Positions 1-9,700 of a stretch of DNA of 64,000 nucleotides are shown piece after piece. The first letter of the stretch is position 1. Each line of letters opens with the position of its first letter. The notes below the pieces were generated by a model. It worked only from the letters and a program-made list of their open reading frames with translations. It made no database searches and was not told the DNA's origin. The translations under genes were made by a program, and so were the position numbers. The stretch is from Bacillus alkalisoli (GTDB lineage Bacteria > Bacillota > Bacilli > Bacillales > Bacillaceae_I), in assembly GCF_002797415.1 (NCBI RefSeq), contig NZ_KZ454944.1, positions 2,808,665 to 2,872,664 on the forward strand. The letters run 5' to 3'.

Positions 1-2362
<2,362 letters not shown>

Positions 2363-2380
2363 TTATCCTCCTTGAGAAAT

Positions 2381-2412
2381 AAAATAAAAAAACCGCTTCA
2401 TAAGAAGAGGTT
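2381..2412 (-). terminator. Riboswitch-controlled terminator, promoter-distal S-box
   Basis: On the minus strand, AACCTCTTCTTATGAAGCGGTT folds as a hairpin followed by a T-rich tract. Its 5' arm (CCTCTTCTTAT-like) can alternatively pair with the 3' P1 strand of the adjacent SAM aptamer, the usual S-box terminator/antiterminator switch. It lies about 20 bp before the metY start. Confidence 0.85.
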
Positions 2413-2423
2413 TGTGGGCTTCC

Positions 2424-2539
2424 TCCTCTTATCTTCCAGGCGCAATTGCCTGCAGGAATTAGCACCTTTCAAGTTAAAGATAACTTGAAGGTTGCCGGAC
2501 ATCATCGGGCCTGATCCCTCCGTCACTCTTGATAAGAGT
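2424..2539 (-). promoter_or_regulatory. SAM-I (S-box) riboswitch aptamer, promoter-distal copy
   Basis: Reading the minus strand, the element has the P1 strand CTCTTATC at its 5' end, then GAGTGACGGAGGGATCAGGCCCGATGA-type conserved core blocks (written here in part), CCGGCAACC, AAGGTGCTAATTCCTGCAGG and the closing GATAAGAG strand. These are the signature S-box blocks. SAM binding should stabilise P1 and allow the downstream terminator, shutting off metY-metX when SAM is plentiful. I saw no convincing separate promoter directly upstream of this copy. Confidence 0.93.
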
Positions 2540-2629
2540 TATTTAGTTGTTTAATTCGTTAATGCTTTAGATTGTAATAATATAGCGTATGGAAGGTTGT
2601 TGTGTTTTAGAACTAATTGGATAATATAT

Positions 2630-2818
2630 TTATGCTACACTTTGTTGCTTTTTTGCTACACCTATACGATTTTATGCTACACTTCATAGTTTTTTTGCTT
2701 CAGCTGCTCGAACTTATGCTACACCTTGCACTTTTTTGCTACACCTACACAGACTTATGATACACTTCTCTACTTTTTTGCTACACCTCCTCGAATTTAT
2801 GCTACACTACGCTATTTT
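2630..2818. repeat. 21-bp tandem array inside the metY leader
   Basis: Nine consecutive units carry the core TGCTACAC (one TGATACAC, one TGCTTCAG), alternating between TTATGCTACAC and TTTTGCTACACC forms. Start-to-start spacing measured on the core is 21 bp in seven cases and 20 bp in one. It lies between the two S-box elements and would be transcribed if the upstream terminator is read through. No coding sense is seen. Confidence 0.85.
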
Positions 2819-2825
2819 TTTCCTT

Positions 2826-2860
2826 AAAAACAAAAAACCACTTCAATAAGAAGAGGTTTA
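2826..2860 (-). terminator. Riboswitch-controlled terminator, promoter-proximal S-box
   Basis: Minus strand AAACCTCTTCTTATTGAAGTGGTTTTTT: a hairpin ending in a T run. Its 5' arm can pair with the P1 strand of the SAM aptamer at 2878-2989. It closely resembles the terminator of the second S-box. Confidence 0.85.
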
Positions 2861-2877
2861 GATTAACGTTACCGTTT

Positions 2878-2989
2878 CCTCTTCTTATCTTTCAGATGAA
2901 AATACATCTGCAGAATTTAGCACCTTTTCAATACTGAAGGTTGCCGGGTTTCATAGGGTCTGTCCCTCCACCGCTCTTAATAAGAAGTT
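2878..2989 (-). promoter_or_regulatory. SAM-I (S-box) riboswitch aptamer, promoter-proximal copy
   Basis: The minus strand shows CTTCTTATTAAGAGCGGTGG, an AGGGACAGACCC segment, CCCGGCAACCTTCAG, AAAGGTGCTAAATTCTGCAG and a closing GATAAGAAGAGG strand: a second complete S-box. It sits 28-50 bp downstream of a strong sigma-A promoter. No gene separates it from the second S-box, so both appear to control metY-metX in series. Confidence 0.92.
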
Positions 2990-3009
2990 TGGCTATTAAA
3001 TTAAGATTC

Positions 3010-3038
3010 ATATTAACAAGTTAATCTACTTATGTCAA
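3010..3038 (-). promoter_or_regulatory. Sigma-A promoter of the metY-metX leader
   Basis: Minus strand TTGACA (3033-3038) and TAATAT (3010-3015) are separated by exactly 17 bp, a near-consensus vegetative promoter just before the first S-box aptamer and just after the liaR stop codon. Confidence 0.8.
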
Positions 3039-3062
3039 CTGTATTTTCTGAAAAGTCTAAAT

Positions 3063-3695
3063 TCATTCTACTATCTTATGCTTAAAAGCATAAATAACAG
3101 CTTGGGTACGGTCTTGTACTTGCAGTTTAGCTAATATATTACTAACATGAACTTTCACTGTTTTTAAGGCGATGAATAGTTCGTCGGCCATTTCTTGATT
3201 TGTTTTTCCTTGTGCCATTAGTAGCAATATTTCCATTTCACGATTTGTTAGTTCTTCGTGTGGATGGTGCTCTTGCTTTGAACGCATTTTTTTCATCATT
3301 TTTCCCGCTACTTCAGGCTCTAGAATAGACTGACCGTGATATGTTTTGCGAACTGCTTCGGCAATTTCACTTGCTTTTGACGTTTTTAACATATAGCTTG
3401 TTGCACCAGCTTCAAGGGCTGGATACACCTTTTCATCATCTATGAAACTAGTCACTATGATTATTTTTGCTTCGGGCCAAGCTTCGATAATTCTACGTGT
3501 CGCTTCGATGCCGTCCATTTCTTTCATGACAAGGTCCATTAATATGATATCTGGTTTATGTTGGAGTGCTAAATCTACAGCTACCGTTCCGTCGTCTGCT
3601 TCTGCAATCACTTCAATATCTTGCTGAGCTGATAAATAAGCGGATACCCCGATTCGAACCATTTCATGGTCATCAACAAAAAGAACTTTAATCAC
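3063..3695 (-). CDS. liaR: LiaR/VraR-type response regulator
   Basis: NarL-family response regulator (210 aa) of the cell-envelope stress system LiaFSR, phosphorylated by LiaS. The receiver domain (1-120) carries the acidic pair in VDDHE and phospho-acceptor Asp54 in IILMDLVM. The C-terminal LuxR-type helix-turn-helix is LTNREMEILLLMAQGKTNQE and following. An ATG two codons upstream (3701) is possible, but the GTG at 3695 has better spacing from GGGGGAAG and gives the N-terminus MIKVLFVDDHE expected for LiaR. It overlaps liaS by a few bases and is the last gene of the operon. Confidence 0.92.
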   Translation of the reverse strand: MIKVLFVDDHEMVRIGVSAYLSAQQDIEVIAEADDGTVAVDLALQHKPDIILMDLVMKEMDGIEATRRIIEAWPEAKIIIVTSFIDDEKVYPALEAGATSYMLKTSKASEIAEAVRKTYHGQSILEPEVAGKMMKKMRSKQEHHPHEELTNREMEILLLMAQGKTNQEMADELFIALKTVKVHVSNILAKLQVQDRTQAVIYAFKHKIVE

Positions 3696-4740
3696 CAACA
3701 TCTTCCCCCTTTAAATCAAGCATTGGTACTTTTACTTCCAAGCGAGTACCGTTTCCTTTTACACTAACTATTTTCATGGTGCCGCCTATCTCCACTGCGC
3801 GTTCATGCATATTTTGAAGTCCGTATGACCCTGCGTTTGTTGTATCCACATCAAATCCAACACCATCATCAACTACCCGAAGAATAATCCAATCATCTCG
3901 TTGAATTAGTAAAACTTCTACTGATTGAGCTTTAGAGTGACGTAGAGTATTGGATAAAGATTCTTGTAATATACGGAATAAGTGATCTTCTACCCCTTTA
4001 TCAATTTGGAAATCTTCAATTTTTTTAGTGATATTCATCGGTACTTTTTGCATTAATTCAAGCAGTAACTCTTCTGTACCTTCTTGAAGTGTTTTTCCTT
4101 TTAATGCAACTGGTCGAAGATGTAACAATAGTGCACGCATTTCAAGTTGTGAATGTTGAATCATTTCCTCTACTAACTTTAATTGCTTTGCCTCTCTATC
4201 GTTGGTTTCTCCTTTTGATTCGGTAATAGCAGACATTAGCATGGATGCACCGAATAATTGCTGACTAACTGAGTCATGTAATTCACGTGCTAGTCTGTTC
4301 CGTTCTTGTGATACTATTTCTTGCACTCTATTTTCAAAGTCAACTGCTTTTTCGTTCGCTAATTTTTGCGATAGCTTTGTTTGCTCTTTCATTTGTTTTT
4401 GTACAGTTTCCAGGGCGGATTGAATCGCTACTACTTCTTGTACAACGCTATCCTCCTTTTTAAATTCCAACGTATTTCCTTTAGAAAATGCTGTTAAAGG
4501 CTCTAGTATATTTGCAAACTGCTTTTTCCAAAAAAAACCAGAAATTAAACCAACTAAAAGACCTAGTAAAATACTAATTGATAAGGAAAATAGAATAAAT
4601 GGAAGATCAAATACTTTCACATTCCATAACGATCTCCAATCTATTGATGGAAATGCAAAAATAAAGATGAGACCAAATATGATAAACGTATCAAAAGCAA
4701 TAAGAGCGCCTAAAAAGATGTGACGTTGCAACACGGTCAT
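3688..4740 (-). CDS. liaS: LiaS-type sensor histidine kinase
   Basis: A 350-aa membrane kinase of the LiaS/VraS family that responds to lipid II-targeting antibiotics and phosphorylates LiaR. Two transmembrane segments at about residues 8-32 and 47-71 bracket a short extracellular loop. A HAMP-like and coiled-coil region follows, then a HisKA_3 dimerisation domain with phospho-acceptor His155 in RLARELHDSVSQQ, then an ATPase domain with N box (SLSNTLRHSKA), VVDDGVGFD and YGLQNMHERA. Its start overlaps the liaF stop (ATGA). Its activity is normally inhibited by LiaF (family knowledge). Confidence 0.93.
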   Translation of the reverse strand: MTVLQRHIFLGALIAFDTFIIFGLIFIFAFPSIDWRSLWNVKVFDLPFILFSLSISILLGLLVGLISGFFWKKQFANILEPLTAFSKGNTLEFKKEDSVVQEVVAIQSALETVQKQMKEQTKLSQKLANEKAVDFENRVQEIVSQERNRLARELHDSVSQQLFGASMLMSAITESKGETNDREAKQLKLVEEMIQHSQLEMRALLLHLRPVALKGKTLQEGTEELLLELMQKVPMNITKKIEDFQIDKGVEDHLFRILQESLSNTLRHSKAQSVEVLLIQRDDWIILRVVDDGVGFDVDTTNAGSYGLQNMHERAVEIGGTMKIVSVKGNGTRLEVKVPMLDLKGEDVGD

Positions 4741-5459
4741 GAACGTTTCACCTCAAGATTTCCGACATATAGGGAGGTGAAAATTTTCACTTTACTTGTT
4801 GCAACTTGATAGTTTTCGGTTTGATATTTTGCTGTAACGTTCACCAGACTCTTTTTTTCTTCGTTAAAGATAGTAGTTGTACCAACAATCGATGAGTGTT
4901 GAATACTAACTTCTACATCATATGGAAGGGAGACTTGGACATTTCCTACGATGTTACGAATAATAATGACCGCTTCGCCCTTTGGGAATACCGTATTACT
5001 TAAATCTATTGTCGTATCTCCAACTCCACATTGAATATTAATATCTTCCCACGTATAGCTATGATCTGGTGTCTTTTGGGTTCCAAACCACTTGTTACGG
5101 AATAGATTCAATTTACCTTCCACTATTTGCTCTTTTAATGTTTCTACATTCGGTGTAATGAGCATTGGTGCTTGTTTAGATTGTGCTAGTTTAAAAATAA
5201 AATAAATAATAGTAGCTAGAATTAAGAACTTAAATGTCATCATTCCAGCAATAGCTAATATAAGGGAAATTAGACCGATTATAAATATTACTTTACCAAT
5301 TAACCAGTGCCATTTTATTCGACCGAAGTATATAAATGCTGCTGAGAAAAGAAGGGTGAAAATAAGACCGCTGTCAAAGAAAGCAATTTCTAATACAAAT
5401 AGGAATAGTCCGATGATAATGATGTAACTTAAGTAATCTGTAATTGTTCGATTCAGCAT
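4737..5459 (-). CDS. liaF: LiaF, membrane inhibitor of LiaS
   Basis: A 240-aa protein with four hydrophobic segments in residues 10-90 and a soluble beta-rich C-terminal half typical of the LiaF/VraT family (GDTTIDLSNTVFPKGEAVI, NIVGNVQVSLPYDVEV). It keeps LiaS off in the absence of cell-wall stress. It lies in an operon downstream of liaH, separated by a small attenuator hairpin, and is directly coupled to liaS. In B. subtilis liaG lies between liaH and liaF; it is absent here. Confidence 0.92.
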   Translation of the reverse strand: MLNRTITDYLSYIIIIGLFLFVLEIAFFDSGLIFTLLFSAAFIYFGRIKWHWLIGKVIFIIGLISLILAIAGMMTFKFLILATIIYFIFKLAQSKQAPMLITPNVETLKEQIVEGKLNLFRNKWFGTQKTPDHSYTWEDINIQCGVGDTTIDLSNTVFPKGEAVIIIRNIVGNVQVSLPYDVEVSIQHSSIVGTTTIFNEEKKSLVNVTAKYQTENYQVATSKVKIFTSLYVGNLEVKRS

Positions 5460-5488
5460 AATGTCCCCTCCTTTACTTTATAAATGCG

Positions 5489-5510
5489 AAAAAAGGGGCA
5501 GGAGCACCCC
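5489..5510 (-). terminator. Leaky terminator between liaH and liaF
   Basis: Minus strand GGGGTGCTCCTGCCCC followed by TTTTTT: a short GC hairpin with a U tract between liaH and liaF. In B. subtilis a weak terminator after liaH makes liaIH the main transcript with readthrough into the regulators. The position here suggests the same arrangement (inference). Confidence 0.6.
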
Positions 5511-5536
5511 ATAGTCTATTATTAGAATAGCAGTTT

Positions 5537-6184
5537 TTAGGAAATTTGAGAATCTGTTTTGACTAGCTTTTGTTCTTTTTCTAGTTGAGCAATACGCGCA
5601 TCAATTGTATTTTGTAGATAAGATGTGTTGACTTGGTGCTCAAGTCTTGTCATATAGTTATCCATATCGTCAAATTGAGCATCCGCACTGTTTATATCAT
5701 TTGACTCTACTACTTTATTCATTTTGTAATTTGCTCGAGCTACGTTTTCTCTGCCCATTAGCTCCATACGTTTAATGTACATATCTTTTAATTTATGTTT
5801 CATCATTTCGTACTTTTGCTCTAAGTCTGATAGATCTTTCTTTATATTTTGTAATGATTGTTCTAGTTGTAGAGCACGGTCTTTATATTGCAGGCTTTCC
5901 CTTGTAGCAAATTCGGCTAGTTCGCTTTCTCCGGCATTTTCAGCAACCATCGCCTGATGGCTTCTTTTTTCCGCAAAGTGGTTTGCTTCTTTTAATTCTT
6001 TATGAAATTCATCTTTTAATACTTGTTGACGTTCGACTAGTTTTTGAACTTTTTCTACTTCTTTTTCGCAATCGCGTAGGTATTGATTTAAAAGGGCGAT
6101 TGGATTTTTTTGTTCCTTTTTATCCAGTGCATCGTGAAAATCAGCTGCTATTGTGTTTTTTATTCTTGTAAATAAAGTTGTCAT
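5537..6184 (-). CDS. liaH: LiaH, PspA/IM30-family stress protein
   Basis: A 215-aa, almost entirely alpha-helical PspA/IM30 protein with coiled coil across residues 20-200 and the family start TTLFTRIKNTIAADFHDALDKKE split around the first helix. LiaH forms large rings and is recruited to the membrane by LiaI under envelope stress. It follows liaI, but about 210 bp containing a GC-rich palindromic repeat separate them. The last gene before the attenuator at 5489-5510. Confidence 0.9.
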   Translation of the reverse strand: MTTLFTRIKNTIAADFHDALDKKEQKNPIALLNQYLRDCEKEVEKVQKLVERQQVLKDEFHKELKEANHFAEKRSHQAMVAENAGESELAEFATRESLQYKDRALQLEQSLQNIKKDLSDLEQKYEMMKHKLKDMYIKRMELMGRENVARANYKMNKVVESNDINSADAQFDDMDNYMTRLEHQVNTSYLQNTIDARIAQLEKEQKLVKTDSQIS

Positions 6185-6222
6185 GTGTGTTCTCTCCTTT
6201 TATTTTTTTGTAAGGTGATAGA

Positions 6223-6356
6223 CCGCTGTTGATTTCCGTGCAAGGCATCGCTTTCCGCGGGCGGGTCGGGAGCCTCCTCGACGCTTCGCGTCTGTGGGGT
6301 CTCCCGTCTCCCGCTTTTCCCGCAGGAGTCTCCGCCTTGCACGGAAATCAACAGCT
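6223..6356. repeat. GC-rich palindromic repeat, short form, between liaI and liaH
   Basis: An about 130-bp imperfect palindrome: outer arms CTGTTGATTTCCGTGCAAGG and CCTTGCACGGAAATCAACAG, with inner blocks CTTTCCGCGGGCGG, GGGAGCCTCCTCG, TGTGGGGTCTCCCG and CCCGCAGGAGTCT. Related copies lie at 33429-33555, 62065-62382, 63197-63443 and, degraded, at 18929-19003. Its position within the liaI-liaH transcript would place a large stable hairpin in the mRNA. Confidence 0.85.
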
Positions 6357-6392
6357 GGATAGGTAAAAAAACATCAATTCTCAAAATCAAAC

Positions 6393-6749
6393 CTACTTAT
6401 TCATTAAATTCCATTGTTTTTCAAAGTTTGTGAATGGATCACTAGTTTCTTTTGTACTTGGGGGATTTGTTTCTTCTTTTGTTTGGTTCCACTTTTTGTA
6501 GACTAGGTATAGGACATAAGCTGCAACTAAGGCGATCACTGCTGGTACGTTAGAAATCGTGAAGGCGATGGCGATAAAGGCGATGATTCCCCATGCTATT
6601 TTGCTTCCTGTTGATTCTATTTTTAGGAATTCCTTTACTGCGTAGTACGCAACAATTAAGCTAATTGCTAAACCGATAAGTGGACCAACGTTTCCTAGTA
6701 GTACAAAAAAGGCGATAATGCCGATTAAAAACAAACCTATTTTTTTCAT
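6393..6749 (-). CDS. liaI: LiaI-like small membrane protein
   Basis: A 118-aa protein with about four hydrophobic stretches (residues 3-22, 25-40, 50-66, 69-85) and a charged C-terminal tail, matching the layout of LiaI, the membrane anchor for LiaH. The ATG at 6749 was chosen because AAAGGAG lies 8 bp upstream; an upstream in-frame ATG (6767) contains that ribosome site. First gene of the lia operon. Similarity to LiaI is in architecture more than in identical residues. Confidence 0.75.
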   Translation of the reverse strand: MKKIGLFLIGIIAFFVLLGNVGPLIGLAISLIVAYYAVKEFLKIESTGSKIAWGIIAFIAIAFTISNVPAVIALVAAYVLYLVYKKWNQTKEETNPPSTKETSDPFTNFEKQWNLMNK

Positions 6750-6925
6750 TTTTATTGCTCCTTTCATTTATTGTCTGGGGTTGGGTGAAGGAAACTATTA
6801 TTTCATTTCCTTTTCATGTCTCTATCTTATCCTTTATAAATGATTGGAATAATGAGCCTGAGCTATATTTTATGATAGGACTTGGGGCTTATGGAGGGTA
6901 AGTCTTTATAGCACAAACGTAAAAA

Positions 6926-6962
6926 AGCTATTCAATCCTTCAATCTGGATTGAACAGCTTCA
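6926..6962 (-). terminator. Terminator of the ECF sigma/anti-sigma operon
   Basis: Minus strand AAGCTGTTCAATCC ... GGATTGAATAGCTTTTTT: a 14-bp stem with a T tract directly after the stop codon of the anti-sigma-like gene. Confidence 0.8.
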
Positions 6963-6967
6963 TACTT

Positions 6968-7741
6968 TTAATCGTTATATACCTTATATAACCATCCACT
7001 CATGTAAAACTTTCCTCTTTTTGAGTAGAACTCATAGTTATAGGTATACTTTTCTATATTTTCTTGGCCGTCACGTGTTTCTTTTACTGTAATTTCGGCT
7101 GTATAAATGAACCTACTATAGCGACGCTCGAATTTGATTTCTTTTATTTCTAATAATTCTAAGTTATTTTTGCTAGTATATCTGTTTTCACCATATACAT
7201 TTTTGGTTATTTTTTCAAATTTTTCTTCGGTCAACTCTTCATCATACAATTCATGTTGCATTTCAATAAGTTGTACCGCACGATTTTTCAAAAAATTTTC
7301 TGTATAAAAATATGGTGCCATTAGGTTGTGAGCTATAAAAAACATAATGAGAAAAGTTAAGACTATTTTAATAGAAAAACTTTTATTCTTAGTTGATAGA
7401 TAGTCACTCACTTTATAAGCGAATACATAGGATATGACGAAAATAGCAATGATTGCTAGTATGGAAATAAAAATAGTCAAAATTGTATATAGATCCTCAA
7501 ATTTAGATAAAATTAATTGTAATGGATAGAAAATATATCCATCAAACGTACCGCTCACCAGTTTAAACCCTAAATAGATGAAAAGAATCGACAACAAGAA
7601 TACTAATATTTTATCCGTCACTACTTCTTTCGTACTAATTATTTTCTCATACATTTTTTGTTTTCTTTTTATGTTTATAGTGGGTTTAGGGATTGATTTT
7701 AATTTTTGATCTAATTTCTTAAACTTATCTTCCACTTTCAT
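6968..7741 (-). CDS. Putative anti-sigma factor / membrane protein
   Basis: A 257-aa protein: a basic cytosolic N-terminus (about 45 aa with KRKQKMYEKI), three hydrophobic segments near residues 43-62, 86-110 and 122-145, and a charged extracytoplasmic C-terminal domain of about 110 aa. It overlaps the sigma-factor gene by 17 bp, the usual arrangement for an ECF sigma factor and its membrane anti-sigma partner. No zinc-binding HxxxCxxC motif is seen, so it is not a ZAS-type anti-sigma. The anti-sigma role is inferred from position and topology only. Confidence 0.6.
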   Translation of the reverse strand: MKVEDKFKKLDQKLKSIPKPTINIKRKQKMYEKIISTKEVVTDKILVFLLSILFIYLGFKLVSGTFDGYIFYPLQLILSKFEDLYTILTIFISILAIIAIFVISYVFAYKVSDYLSTKNKSFSIKIVLTFLIMFFIAHNLMAPYFYTENFLKNRAVQLIEMQHELYDEELTEEKFEKITKNVYGENRYTSKNNLELLEIKEIKFERRYSRFIYTAEITVKETRDGQENIEKYTYNYEFYSKRGKFYMSGWLYKVYND

Positions 7742-8249
7742 TACCTCCTAACCTAACTAATAAAGCCTGTTTGGCACGATAATGAGTAGAGCGAACTTTT
7801 GCATGGGACCACCCTAACACCTCGGCGGTTTCCTCTACGGAAAGTTCTTTCACTCCTCTCATTATTAATACTTCTTGATATGTATCATTTAATGAATGTA
7901 TGGCTGTTATTATCTCTTTGTGCTCCTCGGATAAAAAATAAAGCTTCTCAGGGGTTAGGTCGGTACTACCTTGTTCCTCCTTACTTTTATTCTCAAATAA
8001 AAGCATAGACTTCCACTTTTCTCGTTTTCTCTTTCTTAACTCATCGATGGCAACATTTCTAGCTATTGAGAATAGCCACGTTTTCGGGCTTGAATCTCCT
8101 TTAAATCGCTTACTTCCTCTAAAAGCTTTTATAAAAACTTCCTGCACATGATCTTCTACATCTGTTGAACTTAATCTATATAGTAAAAATTGATAGATGT
8201 CGTCACTGTATTGTTGAAACCAATCTGAAATTTGTTGTTCGTTAGACAT
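7725..8249 (-). CDS. ECF RNA polymerase sigma factor
   Basis: A 174-aa sigma-70 family protein of the extracytoplasmic-function class. Region 2 covers residues 8-85 (YQFLLYRLSSTDVEDHVQEV, KTWLFSIARNVAIDELRKRK); region 4 covers about 115-165 (LSVEETAEVLGWSHAKVRS). The start ATG at 8249 lies 6 bp after GGGGG; an upstream GTG is inside that site. The nearest remembered relative is SigX, but the regulon cannot be read from sequence. Co-transcribed with the putative anti-sigma gene. Confidence 0.88.
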   Translation of the reverse strand: MSNEQQISDWFQQYSDDIYQFLLYRLSSTDVEDHVQEVFIKAFRGSKRFKGDSSPKTWLFSIARNVAIDELRKRKREKWKSMLLFENKSKEEQGSTDLTPEKLYFLSEEHKEIITAIHSLNDTYQEVLIMRGVKELSVEETAEVLGWSHAKVRSTHYRAKQALLVRLGGNESGR

Positions 8250-8350
8250 CTTTACCCCCACTTTCGTTTTTCCCTTATATACTTAGACGAACAACACTTG
8301 CCTTTATCGCACATTTTATATAATTTAATTAATTTTTTACCTGAACAGCA

Positions 8351-8386
8351 AAAAAAGAGAAGAGACATTTCATCTCTTCTCTTTCC
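8351..8386 (-). terminator. Terminator of the 91-aa gene
   Basis: Minus strand AGAGAAGAGATGAAATGTCTCTTCTCT forms a hairpin followed by a run of T, immediately after the stop of the gene at 8390-8665. Confidence 0.85.
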
Positions 8387-8389
8387 TAT

Positions 8390-8665
8390 TTACATATCAT
8401 ATGCATATTTTTTATTTATTTTCTTTGCGATGCCCTCTAAGAAAGCTTCAACTGTTGTTTTTTCTACTTTTCTTGTATACCAAGCAAGTTTTACTCCTTT
8501 GTTCTCACCATTATAATTTACTTCTAACGGCCAGAACTTGTTTGTGGAGCGAGTATAGTCAAAATGTACATAGAGTTGATGACCTTCCGGGCACTCTAAC
8601 ACCGCTTTGTAGATAGGATTCTTTCCTTCCTTACTGAGCTTAACTTTTTTGATTTTTGCAAGCAT
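8390..8665 (-). CDS. Conserved-looking 91-aa protein, unknown function
   Basis: Not recognised. A small, basic, soluble protein with no signal or membrane segment and one cysteine. Sequence features: KVKLSKEGKNPIYKAVLECP near the N-terminus and a C-terminal helix (VEAFLEGIAKKINKKYAYDM). An AGGAGG ribosome site stands before the ATG and a strong terminator follows, so it is a real monocistronic gene. Confidence 0.75.
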   Translation of the reverse strand: MLAKIKKVKLSKEGKNPIYKAVLECPEGHQLYVHFDYTRSTNKFWPLEVNYNGENKGVKLAWYTRKVEKTTVEAFLEGIAKKINKKYAYDM

Positions 8666-8825
8666 GATGTGTTTCCTCCTGTACTTCTTTTTTCCAGAGG
8701 CTTAGGGATAAGTAATAAAAAAGAGTACTACTTTCCACATTTGAAAATAGTCCTCTTTAGTAATGTCAGTTTTTTCTCTTTATAGTATACCACATCTTGG
8801 CAAAATAACCAAGGAAGTTAATTTT

Positions 8826-8927
8826 TTACATTTCATCTACCACTTTGTAAGTCGCTTTTATTGGTCCATGAACTCCTACGACTAAATTTAATTCAATATC
8901 TGCAGAATTACTCGGACCGTAATAAAG
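8826..8927 (-). pseudogene. lutC: C-terminal remnant of lutC (lactate utilisation protein C)
   Basis: The last 33 codons of a LutC/LUD-family gene survive: [27 protein letters not shown] and KVVDEM then [12 protein letters not shown] and LVVGVHGP are hallmarks of the LutC C-terminus. An in-frame stop lies just upstream, and no more of the gene (nor lutA or lutB) is in the window. It ends beside the tRNA-Val gene, suggesting a deletion or recombination scar. Confidence 0.8.
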
Positions 8928-8968
8928 TTAATACATAATGCAATTTCTTTAATTTTCTATTTAATTTT

Positions 8969-9003
8969 AAAAAACCAAGCAAGTTATAAACAGCTTGGTT
9001 TCG
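8969..9003 (-). terminator. Terminator after tRNA-Val
   Basis: Minus strand AACCAAGCTGTTTATAACTTGCTTGGTTTTTT: hairpin and T run directly downstream of the tRNA gene. Confidence 0.85.
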
Positions 9004-9006
9004 GTA

Positions 9007-9078
9007 TGACCTGAGAGGGATTCGAACCCCCGACCCCTACCCTGTCAAGGTAGTGTTCTCCCACTGAACTATCAAGTC
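9007..9078 (-). tRNA. tRNA-Val (anticodon GAC)
   Basis: A 72-nt cloverleaf can be drawn: acceptor GACTTGA/TCAGGTC, D stem GTTC/GAAC with a short loop, anticodon stem CTACC/GGTAG with loop TTGACAG (anticodon GAC), variable GGGTC, T stem GGGGG/CCCTC with TTCGAAT loop, discriminator A. CCA is not encoded. A terminator follows. A stand-alone tRNA rather than part of an rRNA-linked cluster. Confidence 0.92.
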
Positions 9079-9214
9079 GCAATATTGTTAACTATAACTT
9101 CATTATAGTACAACACTTCTCATATTAGCAACATTCTGTCATTTAATCCATTACCTTTATTTTTGTGAAACTTTGGCAAAACTAAACTTACAAGGATATG
9201 AAAGGAGATTTTAG

Positions 9215-9700
9215 ATGACAAACAATCACGATACACTCTTACTTTACAGTAAACGTAACGTAATATCTGGAATTTTGTTCGGATTAGGATTAGTTGCATT
9301 TATTGATGAAACATTATTCCACCAACTGCTACACTGGCACCACTTTTATGATAAATCCACACGGGAGATTGGATTAGTTTCGGATGGCTTATTTCATGCA
9401 TTTAGCTTTTTTGCCACCATTGGGGGATTGTTTATGCTCGCAGACTTAAAAAGGAGAAATGCTTTTAGGAAAAAGCGTTGGTGGGGTGCCGTAATATTTG
9501 GAACGGGTGCATTCCAGCTTTACGATGGTATCATTCAACATAAAATAATGCGCATCCATCAAATTCGATACGTAGAAAACGTAATTATATACGATATCGT
9601 ATGGAATGTAATCGCCATTGCTATGATAATCGTTGGTGCTATCCTTATTTATCGTACAAATTACAACAAAAATAGTGAGAATATAGCCAATGAACAGTAA
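9215..9700 (+). CDS. DUF2243 family membrane protein
   Basis: A 161-aa integral membrane protein with four hydrophobic spans (about 15-33, 60-83, 92-110, 128-150) and the DUF2243 hallmark GFGLVAFIDE-type segment (here GLGLVAFIDETLFHQLLHWH) followed by SDGLFHAFSFFATIGG. Several conserved histidines lie near the membrane face. The 3' end overlaps the ctaG-like gene by 11 bp, a pairing that suggests a role with copper or cytochrome oxidase assembly; the biochemical function is not known. Confidence 0.85.
   Translation: MTNNHDTLLLYSKRNVISGILFGLGLVAFIDETLFHQLLHWHHFYDKSTREIGLVSDGLFHAFSFFATIGGLFMLADLKRRNAFRKKRWWGAVIFGTGAFQLYDGIIQHKIMRIHQIRYVENVIIYDIVWNVIAIAMIIVGAILIYRTNYNKNSENIANEQ

Noticed and set aside
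2540-2625. Second promoter directly before the distal S-box
   Set aside because: TATATT and TATTAT are present, but no -35 hexamer at acceptable spacing was found.
6181-6390. Open frame of 69 aa within the GC-rich repeat (likewise 33307-33546 and 62189-62380)
   Set aside because: The frame follows the palindrome and is not conserved in register between copies; such frames occur in repeats by composition.
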